Notes: generated by a model from the sequence alone, not told the origin. A stretch of 64,000 bases of DNA from Tenacibaculum sp. AHE14PA (GCF_019278465.1 NZ_CP058983.1:1921501-1985500), one strand, 5' to 3'; shown: positions 26,887-36,643, counted from the first letter of the stretch. Numbers and translations are program-made.

Positions 26887-27549
26887 AAGATAAAAACTTA
26901 ACCCGAAGCGAATAATATTTGTATCAATTTTATTGCCATTTAAGGAAGCATTCTTAAATATAGGCGTTAAACCATAATACATGTGAAAATTAAAAGTTCC
27001 GTACCCTGCCGAAAGTATTAAACCTGTTTGAAACTTATTGTATTCTGTAAAGTTTGATATATCAATCTTAACTCCTGCTTCATCATATGTAAAATTATTA
27101 CTAATATTATAACTTAGCTTAATACCAGTGTAAAAACGCCAAAAAGAATAGGTATTAACCGTTGATGATCTCCATCGAAACTGAACAGGGATTTCAATAT
27201 TATGTAGCACTAATTTATTGTTAGTAATACCATTATCTATCTGAAAATTAGCAGGCTCTCCTTCAACAACTTTTAATCTATGATTATAAGAATCAAATCC
27301 ATATCCTAAACCAATACCAAAGGCTATTTTTCCGCTTTTAACAAAAGGAATATCCTTTATATAACCTCCTGAAAAACCAAATGAAAATCCGCTTTTAGAA
27401 ACTTCTTCAGGTTGATTATCTAATATATTATAAGAAACATTAATATATAACTGATCTTCCCAATAAGAATCCCCTACTTGTAAAGAATCTTTTTGAGCAT
27501 ATATATTTATTGATAAAAAAAATAAAACGAAAATTAATCTATTTGCCAT
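26881..27549 (-). CDS. outer-membrane beta-barrel protein (PorT-like/porin family)
   Basis: 222 residues with signal peptide (MANRLIFVLFFLSINIYA). The mature part contains regular amphipathic strands (GFSFGFSGGYIKD, KIAFGIGLGYGFDSYN, FWRFYTGIKLSYNIS, FQTGLILSAGYGTFNFHMYYG) and ends in FGLSFYLL, a barrel-type terminal strand. The layout resembles outer-membrane beta-barrel (OMP_b-brl_2) proteins of Bacteroidota. Separated from the exbD genes by a terminator hairpin, so it is probably expressed on its own. Confidence 0.8.
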   Translation of the reverse strand: MANRLIFVLFFLSINIYAQKDSLQVGDSYWEDQLYINVSYNILDNQPEEVSKSGFSFGFSGGYIKDIPFVKSGKIAFGIGLGYGFDSYNHRLKVVEGEPANFQIDNGITNNKLVLHNIEIPVQFRWRSSTVNTYSFWRFYTGIKLSYNISNNFTYDEAGVKIDISNFTEYNKFQTGLILSAGYGTFNFHMYYGLTPIFKNASLNGNKIDTNIIRFGLSFYLL

Positions 27550-27587
27550 AACACTTAACTATTGCTAAATATAGTTTATTTGTATAA

Positions 27588-27617
27588 AAAAAGAGCAATC
27601 GTATGATTGCTCTTTTT
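27588..27617. terminator. bidirectional terminator below exbD
   Basis: 13-bp stem AAAAAGAGCAATC/GATTGCTCTTTTT (27588-27600, 27605-27617), GTAT loop. Ends the ExbB/ExbD operon on the minus strand. Confidence 0.88.
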
Positions 27618-27639
27618 ATTATTTATTCGAAAAAAGTGA

Positions 27640-28110
27640 TTACTTTTTAATAGCACTTCCTTTGTGTGTAGATAAACTTAGCTTAAGAGCATTTACGTCT
27701 CTTAATTTCTCACGAATATCAGCTAATGTACCAACACTCGACTCTTTATCCATTTTTAAAGAAGTTGTCATAAAAGGAACTTCAGCTTCCGATACATTTC
27801 CTCTTTCTAAGAAAATAAATGAAGGTACATCATCTGGTGTAGCAATCTTATCGTTTAACTGAATTCTATTATAACCAGTACCATACTTACTATCTTTTGC
27901 TTTACCAACATAAATAGTACTTACTAAACTCTTACGTTCTAATTTCTTTACTTCTGTAGCACTAGGTAAACGCGGTGCTTCGATCGCTAAATCGTTTTCA
28001 CGCATTACTGTTGTTACCATGAAGAAGAATAATAACATAAAAACAATATCAGGTAGTGAAGATGTATTCACTGCTGGCATCTCTTTTTTCTTTTTATTAA
28101 ATTTAGACAT
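27640..28110 (-). CDS. exbD: ExbD/TolR-family biopolymer transport protein (second copy)
   Basis: 156 residues. A short basic cytoplasmic tail (KFNKKKKEMPAVNTSSLPDIVFML) precedes a single TM helix with the proton-relay Asp in LPDIVFMLLFFFMV; the rest is periplasmic. Works with ExbB/MotA-like subunits to feed proton motive force to TonB-type machines. Last gene of a four-gene operon, 18 bp after another exbD. Confidence 0.92.
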   Translation of the reverse strand: MSKFNKKKKEMPAVNTSSLPDIVFMLLFFFMVTTVMRENDLAIEAPRLPSATEVKKLERKSLVSTIYVGKAKDSKYGTGYNRIQLNDKIATPDDVPSFIFLERGNVSEAEVPFMTTSLKMDKESSVGTLADIREKLRDVNALKLSLSTHKGSAIKK

Positions 28111-28128
28111 ACTTAACTTGTTTTTATA

Positions 28129-28755
28129 CTATTGAACATTAGTTGGATCAGTATCTGATATAATCTGAGGATAACTACTCTTAACATCTTCTACTTTTTT
28201 TCTTAATGCGTCATCTTTTCTTGCACCAGCTATAAAAGCTTTTTCTAATTCTGTAAAGCTCATACCATATTTTTCCTGGCAAAATCTATTACGCAATTCA
28301 TCATATGCTTTTAATAACTCATTTTGAACAGATACATATGTACCAAACTCGGTACCTCTATCACTTTCAACAGAGATAATTGCTTTGTTTGGATGATCTG
28401 ATGATTCAGGATCTTTCGCTCCTTTACAATAGTTACAAGATGCTCCTGCCTCTTTTCCTGGCATTGGATTACCAATACCTCCACCGTTATCAATAAATTT
28501 GATAGCTGCATCTTTTAAGTCTACTAACTCCATTCCTTCACCTTCTACAAGTAACTGATTGTTTCTGTTAATACTAACTTGAAAAATGTTTTTCTCTTTT
28601 ACAATTGGTGGCTTAACATCTGTTTTTTCAGCTAACTTTTTAGGGATACCTGAATCAACATCCATTGTTGTTGTTACTAGGAAAAAGATAAGTAGCAAGA
28701 ATGCAATATCTGCCATCGAACCTGCATTAATTTCTGGGTTGTCTCTTCTTGCCAT
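28129..28755 (-). CDS. exbD: ExbD/TolR-family biopolymer transport protein (first copy)
   Basis: 208 residues, longer than its neighbour. N terminus MARRDNPEINAGSMADIAFLLLIFFLVTT holds the TM helix with its essential Asp in MADIAF. The periplasmic part has a ~50-residue insert containing Cys pair CNYCKGAKD, seen in other Bacteroidota long ExbD proteins as I recall. Paired ExbDs suggest a heteromeric stator partner set. Confidence 0.92.
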   Translation of the reverse strand: MARRDNPEINAGSMADIAFLLLIFFLVTTTMDVDSGIPKKLAEKTDVKPPIVKEKNIFQVSINRNNQLLVEGEGMELVDLKDAAIKFIDNGGGIGNPMPGKEAGASCNYCKGAKDPESSDHPNKAIISVESDRGTEFGTYVSVQNELLKAYDELRNRFCQEKYGMSFTELEKAFIAGARKDDALRKKVEDVKSSYPQIISDTDPTNVQ

Positions 28756-28761
28756 AATAAC

Positions 28762-29199
28762 TTACGATTTAACGATTCCTTTTAATAAATCAACTACGAA
28801 AAATGCTCCTGCAATAGCTCCTAAAATCATGGTAAAACTTATACCAGTACCTACCCATTTAGAAACACTTCCTACTGCAACTAACTCACTTCCATCAGCA
28901 CCAATTACTTGTCCGTTTGAAGACAACATATATGACACTACAAAAAGTACAGCTAAAGCTAAAACACCTAGTAAGGTTTTCTTTAAAGCAGCTGGATTCT
29001 TAAACATCCCTAATAAAGAGATTACTACAGCAACAATTACTATTACAATTAGTAAATAATATGAATAACTTACTAAAGGAGAAACAGCACTATTAAGAGC
29101 CTCTAAGTTCTCTGGATCTATTCTTACAACGTTTACGAATAACCCAATACCTACTAATGATATTAAAGCTACTAGTAATGTTAATATTTTATTATTCAT
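28762..29199 (-). CDS. three-to-four-helix membrane protein of the ExbB/ExbD operon
   Basis: 145 residues with hydrophobic segments at about 5-25, 47-68, 75-95 and 118-140 and a short periplasmic loop containing NGQVIGADGSEL. No known motif. It lies between exbB and the two exbD genes with gaps of 8 and 6 bp, so it is certainly co-transcribed and is probably an accessory subunit of the energy-transducing complex; that role is inferred from position only. Confidence 0.75.
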   Translation of the reverse strand: MNNKILTLLVALISLVGIGLFVNVVRIDPENLEALNSAVSPLVSYSYYLLIVIVIVAVVISLLGMFKNPAALKKTLLGVLALAVLFVVSYMLSSNGQVIGADGSELVAVGSVSKWVGTGISFTMILGAIAGAFFVVDLLKGIVKS

Positions 29200-29207
29200 A
29201 TAATTGA

Positions 29208-29921
29208 TTATTTTTTATACTTAGCTAATAAGTCGATTAAAGAAATAGAAGCATCTTCCATGTTGTTTACAATACTATCGATTTTAGAAACGATGTAGTT
29301 GTAAAAAATCTGTAAGATAATTGCCGCTACAAGACCAAATACAGTTGTTAAAAGCGCTATTTTAATACCACCTGCTACTACTGCTGGAGAAATATCATTT
29401 GCTACTGCGATCTTATCAAAAGCTTCAATCATACCAATTACAGTACCCATAAAACCTAACATCGGTGCTAATGCAATAAATAAAGATAACCAAGAAACAT
29501 TTTTCTCTAATAACCCCATTTGTACACCTCCATAACCTACTACAGCTTTTTCAGCAGCTTCTAAACCTTCGTCTGCTCTTTCTAAACCTTGGTAAAAGAT
29601 AGAAGCAACAGGTCCTTTTGTATTTCTACAAACCTCTTTAGCAGCCTCAATACCACCTGAACTTAAAGCATCATCAACACTTGCTACTAATTTCTTAGTA
29701 TTCGTTGTTGCCATGTTTAAATAAATGATTCTTTCGATTGCAATTGCTAAACCTAAAATTAAAGCTACCAATACGATACCCATAAACTGAGGATCTCCTT
29801 CAATAAAACGTTGTTTTAACTCTTGGTGAAAAGTTTTTTCTGCTTCTTGAGCATGAGTTGACTGAATAGCCCCTAAAAACATAAATCCTGCAACAGTTAG
29901 GAAATTTACTACTTTTTTCAT
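29208..29921 (-). CDS. exbB: MotA/TolQ/ExbB proton channel family protein
   Basis: 237 residues. N-terminal hydrophobic segment that resembles a signal peptide (VNFLTVAGFMFLGAIQSTHA), TM at ~43-63, a cytoplasmic domain with GGIEAAKEVCRN and a C-terminal pair of helices, including PMLGFMGTVIGMIEAFDKI and LLTTVFGLVAAII, the conserved proton-channel block. First gene of the operon exbB-membrane protein-exbD-exbD. The 242 bp upstream contain no gene and no exact TAnnTTTG box (TAAAATTTG is one base too long). Confidence 0.93.
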   Translation of the reverse strand: MKKVVNFLTVAGFMFLGAIQSTHAQEAEKTFHQELKQRFIEGDPQFMGIVLVALILGLAIAIERIIYLNMATTNTKKLVASVDDALSSGGIEAAKEVCRNTKGPVASIFYQGLERADEGLEAAEKAVVGYGGVQMGLLEKNVSWLSLFIALAPMLGFMGTVIGMIEAFDKIAVANDISPAVVAGGIKIALLTTVFGLVAAIILQIFYNYIVSKIDSIVNNMEDASISLIDLLAKYKK

Positions 29922-30163
29922 TTTGTTATAATTAATTTTAAATAGTTAACGGGTTAAAAATACAAATTTTACTATAAATTACTTACTTTTTTAACAATAA
30001 GTAATTCTTTACTTGTACTTATTACACTTTTTTATTTTTCAGACTGCCAAGTAACAAAAAAATGTTGGGACATTAAAAAAAAACGAGAGGTTTTACGTCA
30101 TTTTCTTCTTTCTAATACTATTTCAAGCACTTATGATTGTAAATCTAATAAAAAAAGCTCAAT

Positions 30164-31195
30164 TTAATTAATTTCTCCTCTTAAAGAAGTTTCAAAATAA
30201 TGCTTAAATTGTTCTTTTGACAACTTTTCTCCTAGTAAATACATCATTTTTGCCACTGCCGTCTCGGTTGTTATATCTTTTCCATCTACAATTCCGATAC
30301 GTTTTAAGTCTGAACTTGTTTCATAATGCCCTAAAATTACACTTCCTCCTGCACATTGGGTTACATTTACTATATATATATTTTTCGCAACGGTTTTTTC
30401 TAATAAATCAATAAACCATTTTTCTGTAGGTGCATTTCCTGCACCGTATGTTTCTAAAATTACCCCCTTTAAATTCGGTATATTCATAAAACTTTCTACT
30501 ACCGACGCTGTTATACCAGGAAACAGTTTTAAAATAGCAACATTATTATCTAAGTTTTTCCTAAAAACAAGTTTATCTTCTTCTTTAATTGACCGAAACA
30601 ACACTGGGTAATTAAAATTTAAATGAACACCGCTTTCAGCCAAAGGCGGATAATTCATAGAGGCAAATGCTTCAAATTGCTCTGCATTTATTTTTGTCGT
30701 TCTATTTGCTCTGTATAATTTATACTCAAAATACAACCCTACTTCCTGAATTACTGGTTTTCCGTTTTCGTACGTTGAAGCTACCTGTATCGAAGTAATT
30801 AAATTTTCTTTTGCGTCGGTTCTTAAATCTCCTATTGGCAACTGAGAACCCGTAAATATTACTGGCTTTTGTAAATTTTCTATCATAAAACTAATTGCTG
30901 ATGATGTATACGACATCGTATCAGAACCTGTAAGCACTACAAAACCATCAAATTTCTCATAATTATTAGCAATAATTTCTGCGATATCAATGTAATAATT
31001 TACATTCATGTTTGAAGAATCAATAGGCTCATCAAAAGAAATAGTAGAAATATCGCAATGTAATTGTTGTAATTCTGGAATTTTACTAGATATCTGACTA
31101 AAATCAAACGCTTTTAACGCTCCGGTTTTATAATCCTTAACCATACCAATGGTTCCTCCTGTATATACTATTAAAATTTTTGGCTTATTTGACAT
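30164..31195 (-). CDS. ansA: type I (cytoplasmic) L-asparaginase
   Basis: Hydrolyses asparagine to aspartate and ammonia. 343 residues with the N-terminal catalytic Thr in IVYTGGTIGMV (residues ~8-18) and the second motif VLTGSDTMSYTSSAISF. The C domain includes VILETYGAGNAP. No signal peptide, consistent with the cytoplasmic AnsA type. Divergent from the zinc peptidase gene. Confidence 0.95.
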   Translation of the reverse strand: MSNKPKILIVYTGGTIGMVKDYKTGALKAFDFSQISSKIPELQQLHCDISTISFDEPIDSSNMNVNYYIDIAEIIANNYEKFDGFVVLTGSDTMSYTSSAISFMIENLQKPVIFTGSQLPIGDLRTDAKENLITSIQVASTYENGKPVIQEVGLYFEYKLYRANRTTKINAEQFEAFASMNYPPLAESGVHLNFNYPVLFRSIKEEDKLVFRKNLDNNVAILKLFPGITASVVESFMNIPNLKGVILETYGAGNAPTEKWFIDLLEKTVAKNIYIVNVTQCAGGSVILGHYETSSDLKRIGIVDGKDITTETAVAKMMYLLGEKLSKEQFKHYFETSLRGEIN

Positions 31196-31291
31196 TATGA
31201 CACTTTTATTATAGGTAATTTAATAATGGAATAATTTATGTTGTAAATTTATCAAACAAAATTGACACAAAATTTTAAAACCAAATAAATT

Positions 31292-31990
31292 ATGATAGGA
31301 TTTTATATTCTAATAGGTATTATCTCTTTATTCAGCTGGATAGTAAGTAATACACTTAAAAGAAAGTTTAAAAAATACTCGCAAGTTCATCTACGTAATG
31401 GTATGAGCGGAGCAGAAATAGCTCAAAAAATGTTGGATGACCATGGTATTAACGACGTAAAAGTTATTTCTACACCAGGTATGTTAACCGATCATTACAA
31501 TCCGCAAAATAAAACAGTAAATTTAAGTGAAGGTGTTTACAATCAAAGAAACGCATCGGCTGCTGCAGTTGCTGCTCACGAGGTTGGACATGCCGTACAA
31601 CATGCAAAAGCATACCAATGGCTAACAATGCGATCTAAATTAGTTCCTATTGTTAGTATTTCTTCTCGTTTTTCTCAATGGATGATTATTGGAGGTCTTA
31701 TTTTAGGTGCTGGTGCTGGTCAGCCAGGAATTGGACAAATGGTTGCTATTGGCGGACTTATTTTCATGGCAATGGGTACCTTATTTAGTTTTATTACACT
31801 TCCCGTAGAATATGACGCCAGTAACAGAGCACTAGCATGGCTAGAAAATAAGCATATTGTAACTCATGAAGAACTTGCGGGTTCTAAAGACGCTTTAAAA
31901 TGGGCAGCAAGAACCTACTTAGTCGCTGCACTAGGTTCTTTAGCAATGCTTTTATATTGGGCATTACGTATTTTAGGTAGTAGAGATTAA
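31292..31990 (+). CDS. neutral zinc metallopeptidase, membrane (YugP-like)
   Basis: 232 residues with TM helices at ~1-20, ~125-145, ~150-170 and ~208-228 and the zinc motif HEVGHAVQH around residues 94-102. Family Zn_peptidase_2 (YugP type); the physiological substrate is unknown. The MLTDHYNPQNKTVNLSEGVY block before the zinc motif is typical. Ends before a perfect bidirectional terminator shared with lepA. Confidence 0.9.
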   Translation: MIGFYILIGIISLFSWIVSNTLKRKFKKYSQVHLRNGMSGAEIAQKMLDDHGINDVKVISTPGMLTDHYNPQNKTVNLSEGVYNQRNASAAAVAAHEVGHAVQHAKAYQWLTMRSKLVPIVSISSRFSQWMIIGGLILGAGAGQPGIGQMVAIGGLIFMAMGTLFSFITLPVEYDASNRALAWLENKHIVTHEELAGSKDALKWAARTYLVAALGSLAMLLYWALRILGSRD

Positions 31991-32023
31991 GCATCTTAAA
32001 TGCTTTTGTATTTCTTTCTAAAT

Positions 32024-32057
32024 AAAAAATGCTCTCGGAAAACCGAGAGCATTTTTT
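32024..32057. terminator. bidirectional terminator between zinc peptidase and lepA
   Basis: 15-bp perfect stem AAAAAATGCTCTCGG/CCGAGAGCATTTTTT (32024-32038, 32043-32057) with AAAA loop; T-runs in both directions. Confidence 0.92.
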
Positions 32058-32082
32058 ATACTTATATATGTAGCCTTAAAAC

Positions 32083-33879
32083 TTAATCATTCAACTTTAA
32101 AACTGCCATAAATGCTTCTTGTGGAATTTCTACATTACCAACCTGACGCATTCTTTTCTTACCTTTCTTTTGCTTTTCTAATAACTTACGTTTACGAGAA
32201 ATATCTCCACCATAACATTTTGCTGTTACATCTTTACGCAAAGCTTTGGTAGTTTCTCTTGCTATAATTTTTGCTCCAATTGCAGCCTGAATCGGAATAT
32301 CAAACTGTTGTCTTGGTATTAAAGTTTTTAGTTTTTCTACTATTTTTTTACCAATTGTATAGGCATTATCGGCGTGTAATAATGCTGACAAAGCATCTAC
32401 CGGAGAACCATTTAGTAAAATATCTACACGAACTAATTTAGAAGTACGCATTCCTATCGGAGAATAATCAAATGATGCATATCCTTTAGAAACAGTTTTT
32501 AATCGATCATAGAAATCGAAAACAATTTCTGCCAAAGGCATATCAAAAATTAACTCTACCCTTTCTGTAGTTAAATAAGTTTGATTTACGATTTCCCCCC
32601 TTTTCTCTATACAAAGTGACATTACTTGTCCGACAAAATCAGATTTTGTAATTATTGATGCTTTAATAAAAGGCTCTTCAACTTTCTCTAATCTAGACGG
32701 ATCTGGTAAATCTGTTGGATTATTTAACAAAACTATTTCCGTCGGATTTTTCTTTGTGTATGCGTGATAAGAAACGTTTGGCACTGTCGTAATTACAGTC
32801 ATGTTAAATTCACGTTCTAAACGCTCTTGAATAATTTCCATATGTAACATTCCTAAAAACCCACATCGAAAACCAAAACCTAATGCTGCCGAACTTTCTG
32901 GTTGAAAAACTAAAGAAGCATCATTTAACTGTAACTTTTCCATTGAATTACGTAACTCTTCGTAATCTTCAGTATCAACAGGATAAATTCCAGCAAAAAC
33001 CATTGGTTTTACATCTTCAAACCCATCAATACGATCAGTTGTCGGATTTTCAAAATCTGTAATTGTATCTCCTACCTTTACTTCCTTAGCTGCTTTAATT
33101 CCTGTTATTAAATACCCTACGTCTCCCGTTTTTACCTCTTGCCTTACAACTTGTTCTAATTTTAAAGTACCAACCTCATCCGCACCGTATTCTTTTTCGG
33201 TAGACATAAATTTGATACGCTGGTTCTTTTTAATAGAACCATCAATAACTCTAAAATAAGTTTCAATTCCTCTGTAAGAATTATAAACAGAATCGAAAAT
33301 TAATGCTTTTAGTGGTGCATCAGGATTTCCTGTTGGTGCCGGAACTTTTTTAATAATTGCTTCTAAAATGTTCTCAACTCCAAAACCTGTTTTTCCACTT
33401 GCGTGAATTACATCTTCTGGCTCACAACCTAATAAATCTACAATATCATCTGTAACTTCTTCTGGGTTTGCAGATGGTAAATCAACTTTATTTAAAACCG
33501 GAATAATTTCCAAATCATTATCTAAAGCTAAATATAAATTAGAAATTGTTTGTGCCTGAATACTTTGGGCTGCATCAACAATTAACAAAGCACCTTCACA
33601 AGCTGCTATAGAACGAGATACTTCGTAAGAAAAGTCTACGTGCCCAGGTGTATCAATTAAATTTAAAATATAATCTTCACCCTCAAACGTATATTCCATT
33701 TGTATTGCGTGCGACTTAATGGTAATACCACGTTCACGCTCTAAATCCATACTATCTAATAACTGCGATTTTTTTTCTCTCTCTGTTACCGCTCCTGTAT
33801 AATCTAGTAATCTATCGGCAAGTGTACTCTTACCGTGATCAATATGTGCAATAATGCAAAAATTTCTTATTTTCTTCAT
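32083..33879 (-). CDS. lepA: elongation factor 4 (LepA)
   Basis: Ribosome-associated GTPase involved in back-translocation and initiation quality. 598 residues, full length: P-loop HIDHGKSTL (residues ~11-19), switch [24 protein letters not shown], then EF-G-like domains and the LepA-specific C-terminal domain with [19 protein letters not shown]. Its own promoter lies at 33909-33939. Confidence 0.98.
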   Translation of the reverse strand: MKKIRNFCIIAHIDHGKSTLADRLLDYTGAVTEREKKSQLLDSMDLERERGITIKSHAIQMEYTFEGEDYILNLIDTPGHVDFSYEVSRSIAACEGALLIVDAAQSIQAQTISNLYLALDNDLEIIPVLNKVDLPSANPEEVTDDIVDLLGCEPEDVIHASGKTGFGVENILEAIIKKVPAPTGNPDAPLKALIFDSVYNSYRGIETYFRVIDGSIKKNQRIKFMSTEKEYGADEVGTLKLEQVVRQEVKTGDVGYLITGIKAAKEVKVGDTITDFENPTTDRIDGFEDVKPMVFAGIYPVDTEDYEELRNSMEKLQLNDASLVFQPESSAALGFGFRCGFLGMLHMEIIQERLEREFNMTVITTVPNVSYHAYTKKNPTEIVLLNNPTDLPDPSRLEKVEEPFIKASIITKSDFVGQVMSLCIEKRGEIVNQTYLTTERVELIFDMPLAEIVFDFYDRLKTVSKGYASFDYSPIGMRTSKLVRVDILLNGSPVDALSALLHADNAYTIGKKIVEKLKTLIPRQQFDIPIQAAIGAKIIARETTKALRKDVTAKCYGGDISRKRKLLEKQKKGKKRMRQVGNVEIPQEAFMAVLKLND

Positions 33880-33908
33880 GCGTCGTATTTCTAGCCTCTT
33901 ATGACTGA

Positions 33909-33939
33909 CAAAGATACTTTATTGAAAAACGTTGTACAA
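33909..33939 (-). promoter_or_regulatory. promoter of lepA
   Basis: Minus strand: TTG (33939-33937), 20 bp, TATCTTTG (33916-33909), then 29 bp to the lepA ATG. Confidence 0.6.
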
Positions 33940-33969
33940 TTAAATATTTATTCAATAAAAAATAAAAAG

Positions 33970-33977
33970 TAACTTTG
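33970..33977 (+). promoter_or_regulatory. -7 box TAACTTTG directly before dusB start
   Basis: Exact TAnnTTTG with 4 bp to ATG 33982; predicts leaderless dusB mRNA. Confidence 0.5.
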
Positions 33978-33981
33978 CAGC

Positions 33982-34983
33982 ATGGTAAAAATTGGTAATA
34001 TAGAACTTCCTGATTTTCCGCTATTATTAGCGCCGATGGAAGATGTGAGTGATCCACCGTTTAGAGCATTGTGCAAAGAGAACGGTGCTGATGTTGTTTA
34101 TACTGAGTTTATTTCTTCGGAAGGACTAATTCGCGACGCTGCAAAAAGCGTAATGAAGTTAGATATTTACGAAAAAGAGCGTCCTGTTGGAATTCAGATT
34201 TTCGGTGCAAACTTAGAATCAATGTTAAAAACGGTTGAAATTGTAGAAAAGTCGAACCCTGATATTATTGACATTAACTTCGGGTGCCCTGTTAAAAAAG
34301 TAGTTTCTAAAGGTGCTGGTGCAGGAATTTTAAAAGATATCGATTTAATGGTTTCTCTTACTGAGGCAATGGTAAAACACACCAATTTGCCTGTTACCGT
34401 AAAAACACGTTTAGGTTGGGATCATGATTCTATTAAAATAATAGAAGTTGCCGAGCGTTTACAAGATGTTGGCTGTGCTGCAATTTCCATTCACGGTCGT
34501 ACGCGTGCACAAATGTATAAAGGTGATGCCGATTGGGCACCAATTGCTCAAGTTAAAAATAATCAAAGAATGCACATTCCTGTGTTTGGAAACGGCGACG
34601 TTACTTCGCCAGAAAAAGCTATGGAAATGCGCGATAAATATGGCTTAGACGGCTGTATGATTGGCAGGGCTTCTATTGGTTATCCTTGGTTTTTTAATGA
34701 AGTAAAGCACTATTTTAAAACGGGTGAATACCTAGCAAAACCAACCATTGCACAACGAGTACAAACCGCTCGTAGACATTTACAAATGGCTATTGATTGG
34801 AAAGGACCTGTATTGGGCGTTTTTGAAACCAGAAGACATTATACTAACTATTTTAAAGGAATACCACATTTTAAAGAATACCGTATGAAAATGGTAACTT
34901 CTGATGACGCAAAAGATGTTTTTGCTGCTTTTGATGAAGTGGAAGCTAAGTTTGGTAATATGATTATCCCTGAAATAAGGTAA
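33982..34983 (+). CDS. dusB: tRNA-dihydrouridine synthase (DusB type)
   Basis: FMN enzyme reducing uridines in the tRNA D-loop. 333 residues: LAPMEDVSDPPFRALC (FMN-binding start), the catalytic Cys in DINFGCPVKKVVSKGAGAG, SIHGRTRAQMYKG and GNGDVTSPEKA, GCMIGRASIGYPW near the C terminus. Convergent with the LolE-like permease gene, 2 bp apart. Confidence 0.95.
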   Translation: MVKIGNIELPDFPLLLAPMEDVSDPPFRALCKENGADVVYTEFISSEGLIRDAAKSVMKLDIYEKERPVGIQIFGANLESMLKTVEIVEKSNPDIIDINFGCPVKKVVSKGAGAGILKDIDLMVSLTEAMVKHTNLPVTVKTRLGWDHDSIKIIEVAERLQDVGCAAISIHGRTRAQMYKGDADWAPIAQVKNNQRMHIPVFGNGDVTSPEKAMEMRDKYGLDGCMIGRASIGYPWFFNEVKHYFKTGEYLAKPTIAQRVQTARRHLQMAIDWKGPVLGVFETRRHYTNYFKGIPHFKEYRMKMVTSDDAKDVFAAFDEVEAKFGNMIIPEIR

Positions 34984-34985
34984 AT

Positions 34986-36188
34986 TTATTTTTCTATAAA
35001 ATCTTTAGAGATTCTTGAACTTGCTACCTTAGATGCTATAAAGCCCAGTATTGAAATTGTAAATATTACAACTAATAGATTCGTCCATCTAAATTCAACT
35101 GGGTAAGCTAAACTCTCTGTAATCATAAATAGCTCGTAACGTTGCTGTATTAACACCAGTAAAACACCAATAGCGACACCTACTATCATACCAACAATTG
35201 TTAACAAAAAACCTTGTAGCACAAATATTTTTTTTATATCATCGATACTTGCTCCTAAATTAAATAATGTTTTAAGGTTTTTTCTTTTATCAATAATCAT
35301 CATAATTATTGATCCTATTACATTAAATAGGGCTATTGCGAGTATTAAAGTAAAAATTAAATACGAAATAAATCGCTCGGTATTTATTACTTTATAATAC
35401 AAGGCATTTAATTGCGCTCTTGTTTTAACACTAAAAGTAGCACCTAAATCATCTTGTAATTTTTCTTGAAAATCATCTGAATTAACATCCTTTTTTAACT
35501 TGAGCTCTATTCCTGAAATTTGATTTTCATCATAATTCAACAACTCTTGCGCAGAAGACAACTCTGTAAAAACGTATTTATTCTGAAATTCTTCTGGCCC
35601 GGAATAGGCACCAATTACCTGTGTAGAAATTGAACGAAAGGCATTGTTTACATTTACAAACCCTTTACCTGGTTTTGGCACCATTATTTGTAATGGCTCA
35701 CCAAAATTTGCAACATTAAGTGAGAGTTTATATGAAATTCCGTAACCTATAACGGCTGTATTTTTAAACTCAGGATCTACCCAAGTTCCCAGCGCTAACA
35801 AAGTATCTATAGGGATTATATCCTTATAATTTTCATCAACACCTTTTATAAAAGCAACTTGATTTTTATCTTTATATTGTAAAAAAACACGTTCTTCTAT
35901 TGTTTTTGAAATTGCTTTTATTTGAGTATTCTGAAGTAACTCTTGATGAATTTCATCAGAATACTTAAAAGATTTCCCTTTTACAACTGTTATTTTTATA
36001 TCAGGATCTGATACTTTAAGTAAAGAATCACTAAAGGTTCTTAAACCTGAATACCCCGATAAAATAACAAACAAAGCTAAAGCCCCAACAACAACACCAA
36101 AAACTGCAATAAATGTAATTATATTTATGGCATTGGTGCTTGTTTTAGAAAACAAGTATCTTTTAGCGATGTATAAGGAGAATTTCAA
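34986..36188 (-). CDS. FtsX/LolE-like ABC transporter permease
   Basis: 400 residues: N-terminal TM after FSLYIAKRYLFSKTS, a ~220-residue periplasmic (MacB-like) domain, and three C-terminal TM helices (about 270-395) including LFNLGASIDDIKKIFVLQGFLL, the coupling-helix region of the FtsX family. Most like LolC/LolE, which release lipoproteins toward the outer membrane. Starts with TTG (36188); lies 38 bp downstream of rbfA. No ATPase partner is nearby. Confidence 0.88.
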   Translation of the reverse strand: MKFSLYIAKRYLFSKTSTNAINIITFIAVFGVVVGALALFVILSGYSGLRTFSDSLLKVSDPDIKITVVKGKSFKYSDEIHQELLQNTQIKAISKTIEERVFLQYKDKNQVAFIKGVDENYKDIIPIDTLLALGTWVDPEFKNTAVIGYGISYKLSLNVANFGEPLQIMVPKPGKGFVNVNNAFRSISTQVIGAYSGPEEFQNKYVFTELSSAQELLNYDENQISGIELKLKKDVNSDDFQEKLQDDLGATFSVKTRAQLNALYYKVINTERFISYLIFTLILAIALFNVIGSIIMMIIDKRKNLKTLFNLGASIDDIKKIFVLQGFLLTIVGMIVGVAIGVLLVLIQQRYELFMITESLAYPVEFRWTNLLVVIFTISILGFIASKVASSRISKDFIEK

Positions 36189-36226
36189 TTTTAATAAATC
36201 TTAATTAATAATTTAAATAAAATTTA

Positions 36227-36622
36227 TTACCGTTTTTGACGACGTGGTAAAACATCTGGATTTTTAATAGGATCTACATCATCACCTTTTAAAGACTTAT
36301 CAATGTCTTCGATATAATCTAAACTATCATCACCAAAAAACAATAATTCTGGCATTCTTCTTAATTGATGTCTTGTTCTTTTCGCCATTTCATGACGAAT
36401 TAATGGTGTATTAGATTTTACTCCATCAACAATTTCATCTCTTTTATCAGAAGGAAAGACGCTTAAATATACTTTTGCAACTCCTAAATCGGCAGTAACC
36501 GAAACTTTAGATACAGATATTATTACACCCTTCATTCCATCTTGTGCAGCACGTTGTAAAACATCTACCAAATCTTCTTGCAATACTCCTGCAATTTTTC
36601 GTTGTCTATTAGTTTCTTCCAT
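36227..36622 (-). CDS. rbfA: ribosome-binding factor A
   Basis: 131 residues; KH-type fold maturation factor for the 30S subunit. ETNRQRKIAGVLQEDLVDVLQ and VSVTADLGVAKVYLSVFP are family blocks; the tail is basic. TAAATTTG sits 4 bp before its ATG. Precedes the LolE-like permease, an order I recall from other flavobacteria. Confidence 0.95.
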   Translation of the reverse strand: MEETNRQRKIAGVLQEDLVDVLQRAAQDGMKGVIISVSKVSVTADLGVAKVYLSVFPSDKRDEIVDGVKSNTPLIRHEMAKRTRHQLRRMPELLFFGDDSLDYIEDIDKSLKGDDVDPIKNPDVLPRRQKR

Positions 36623-36626
36623 GTTG

Positions 36627-36634
36627 CAAATTTA
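36627..36634 (-). promoter_or_regulatory. -7 box TAAATTTG directly before rbfA start
   Basis: Minus-strand TAnnTTTG with 4 bp to the ATG (36622). It lies in the 21-bp gap after the response regulator gene and predicts a leaderless rbfA transcript. Confidence 0.5.
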
Positions 36635-36643
36635 CGGATAAAA

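Noticed and set aside
28586..29059. 157-codon plus-strand open frame across exbD and the small membrane protein gene
   Set aside because: Antisense to two clear operon genes; composition mirrors them and no start signal is present.
29922..30163. Gene-free 242 bp between asparaginase and exbB
   Set aside because: No ORF, hairpin or exact promoter box that I could support; left unannotated.
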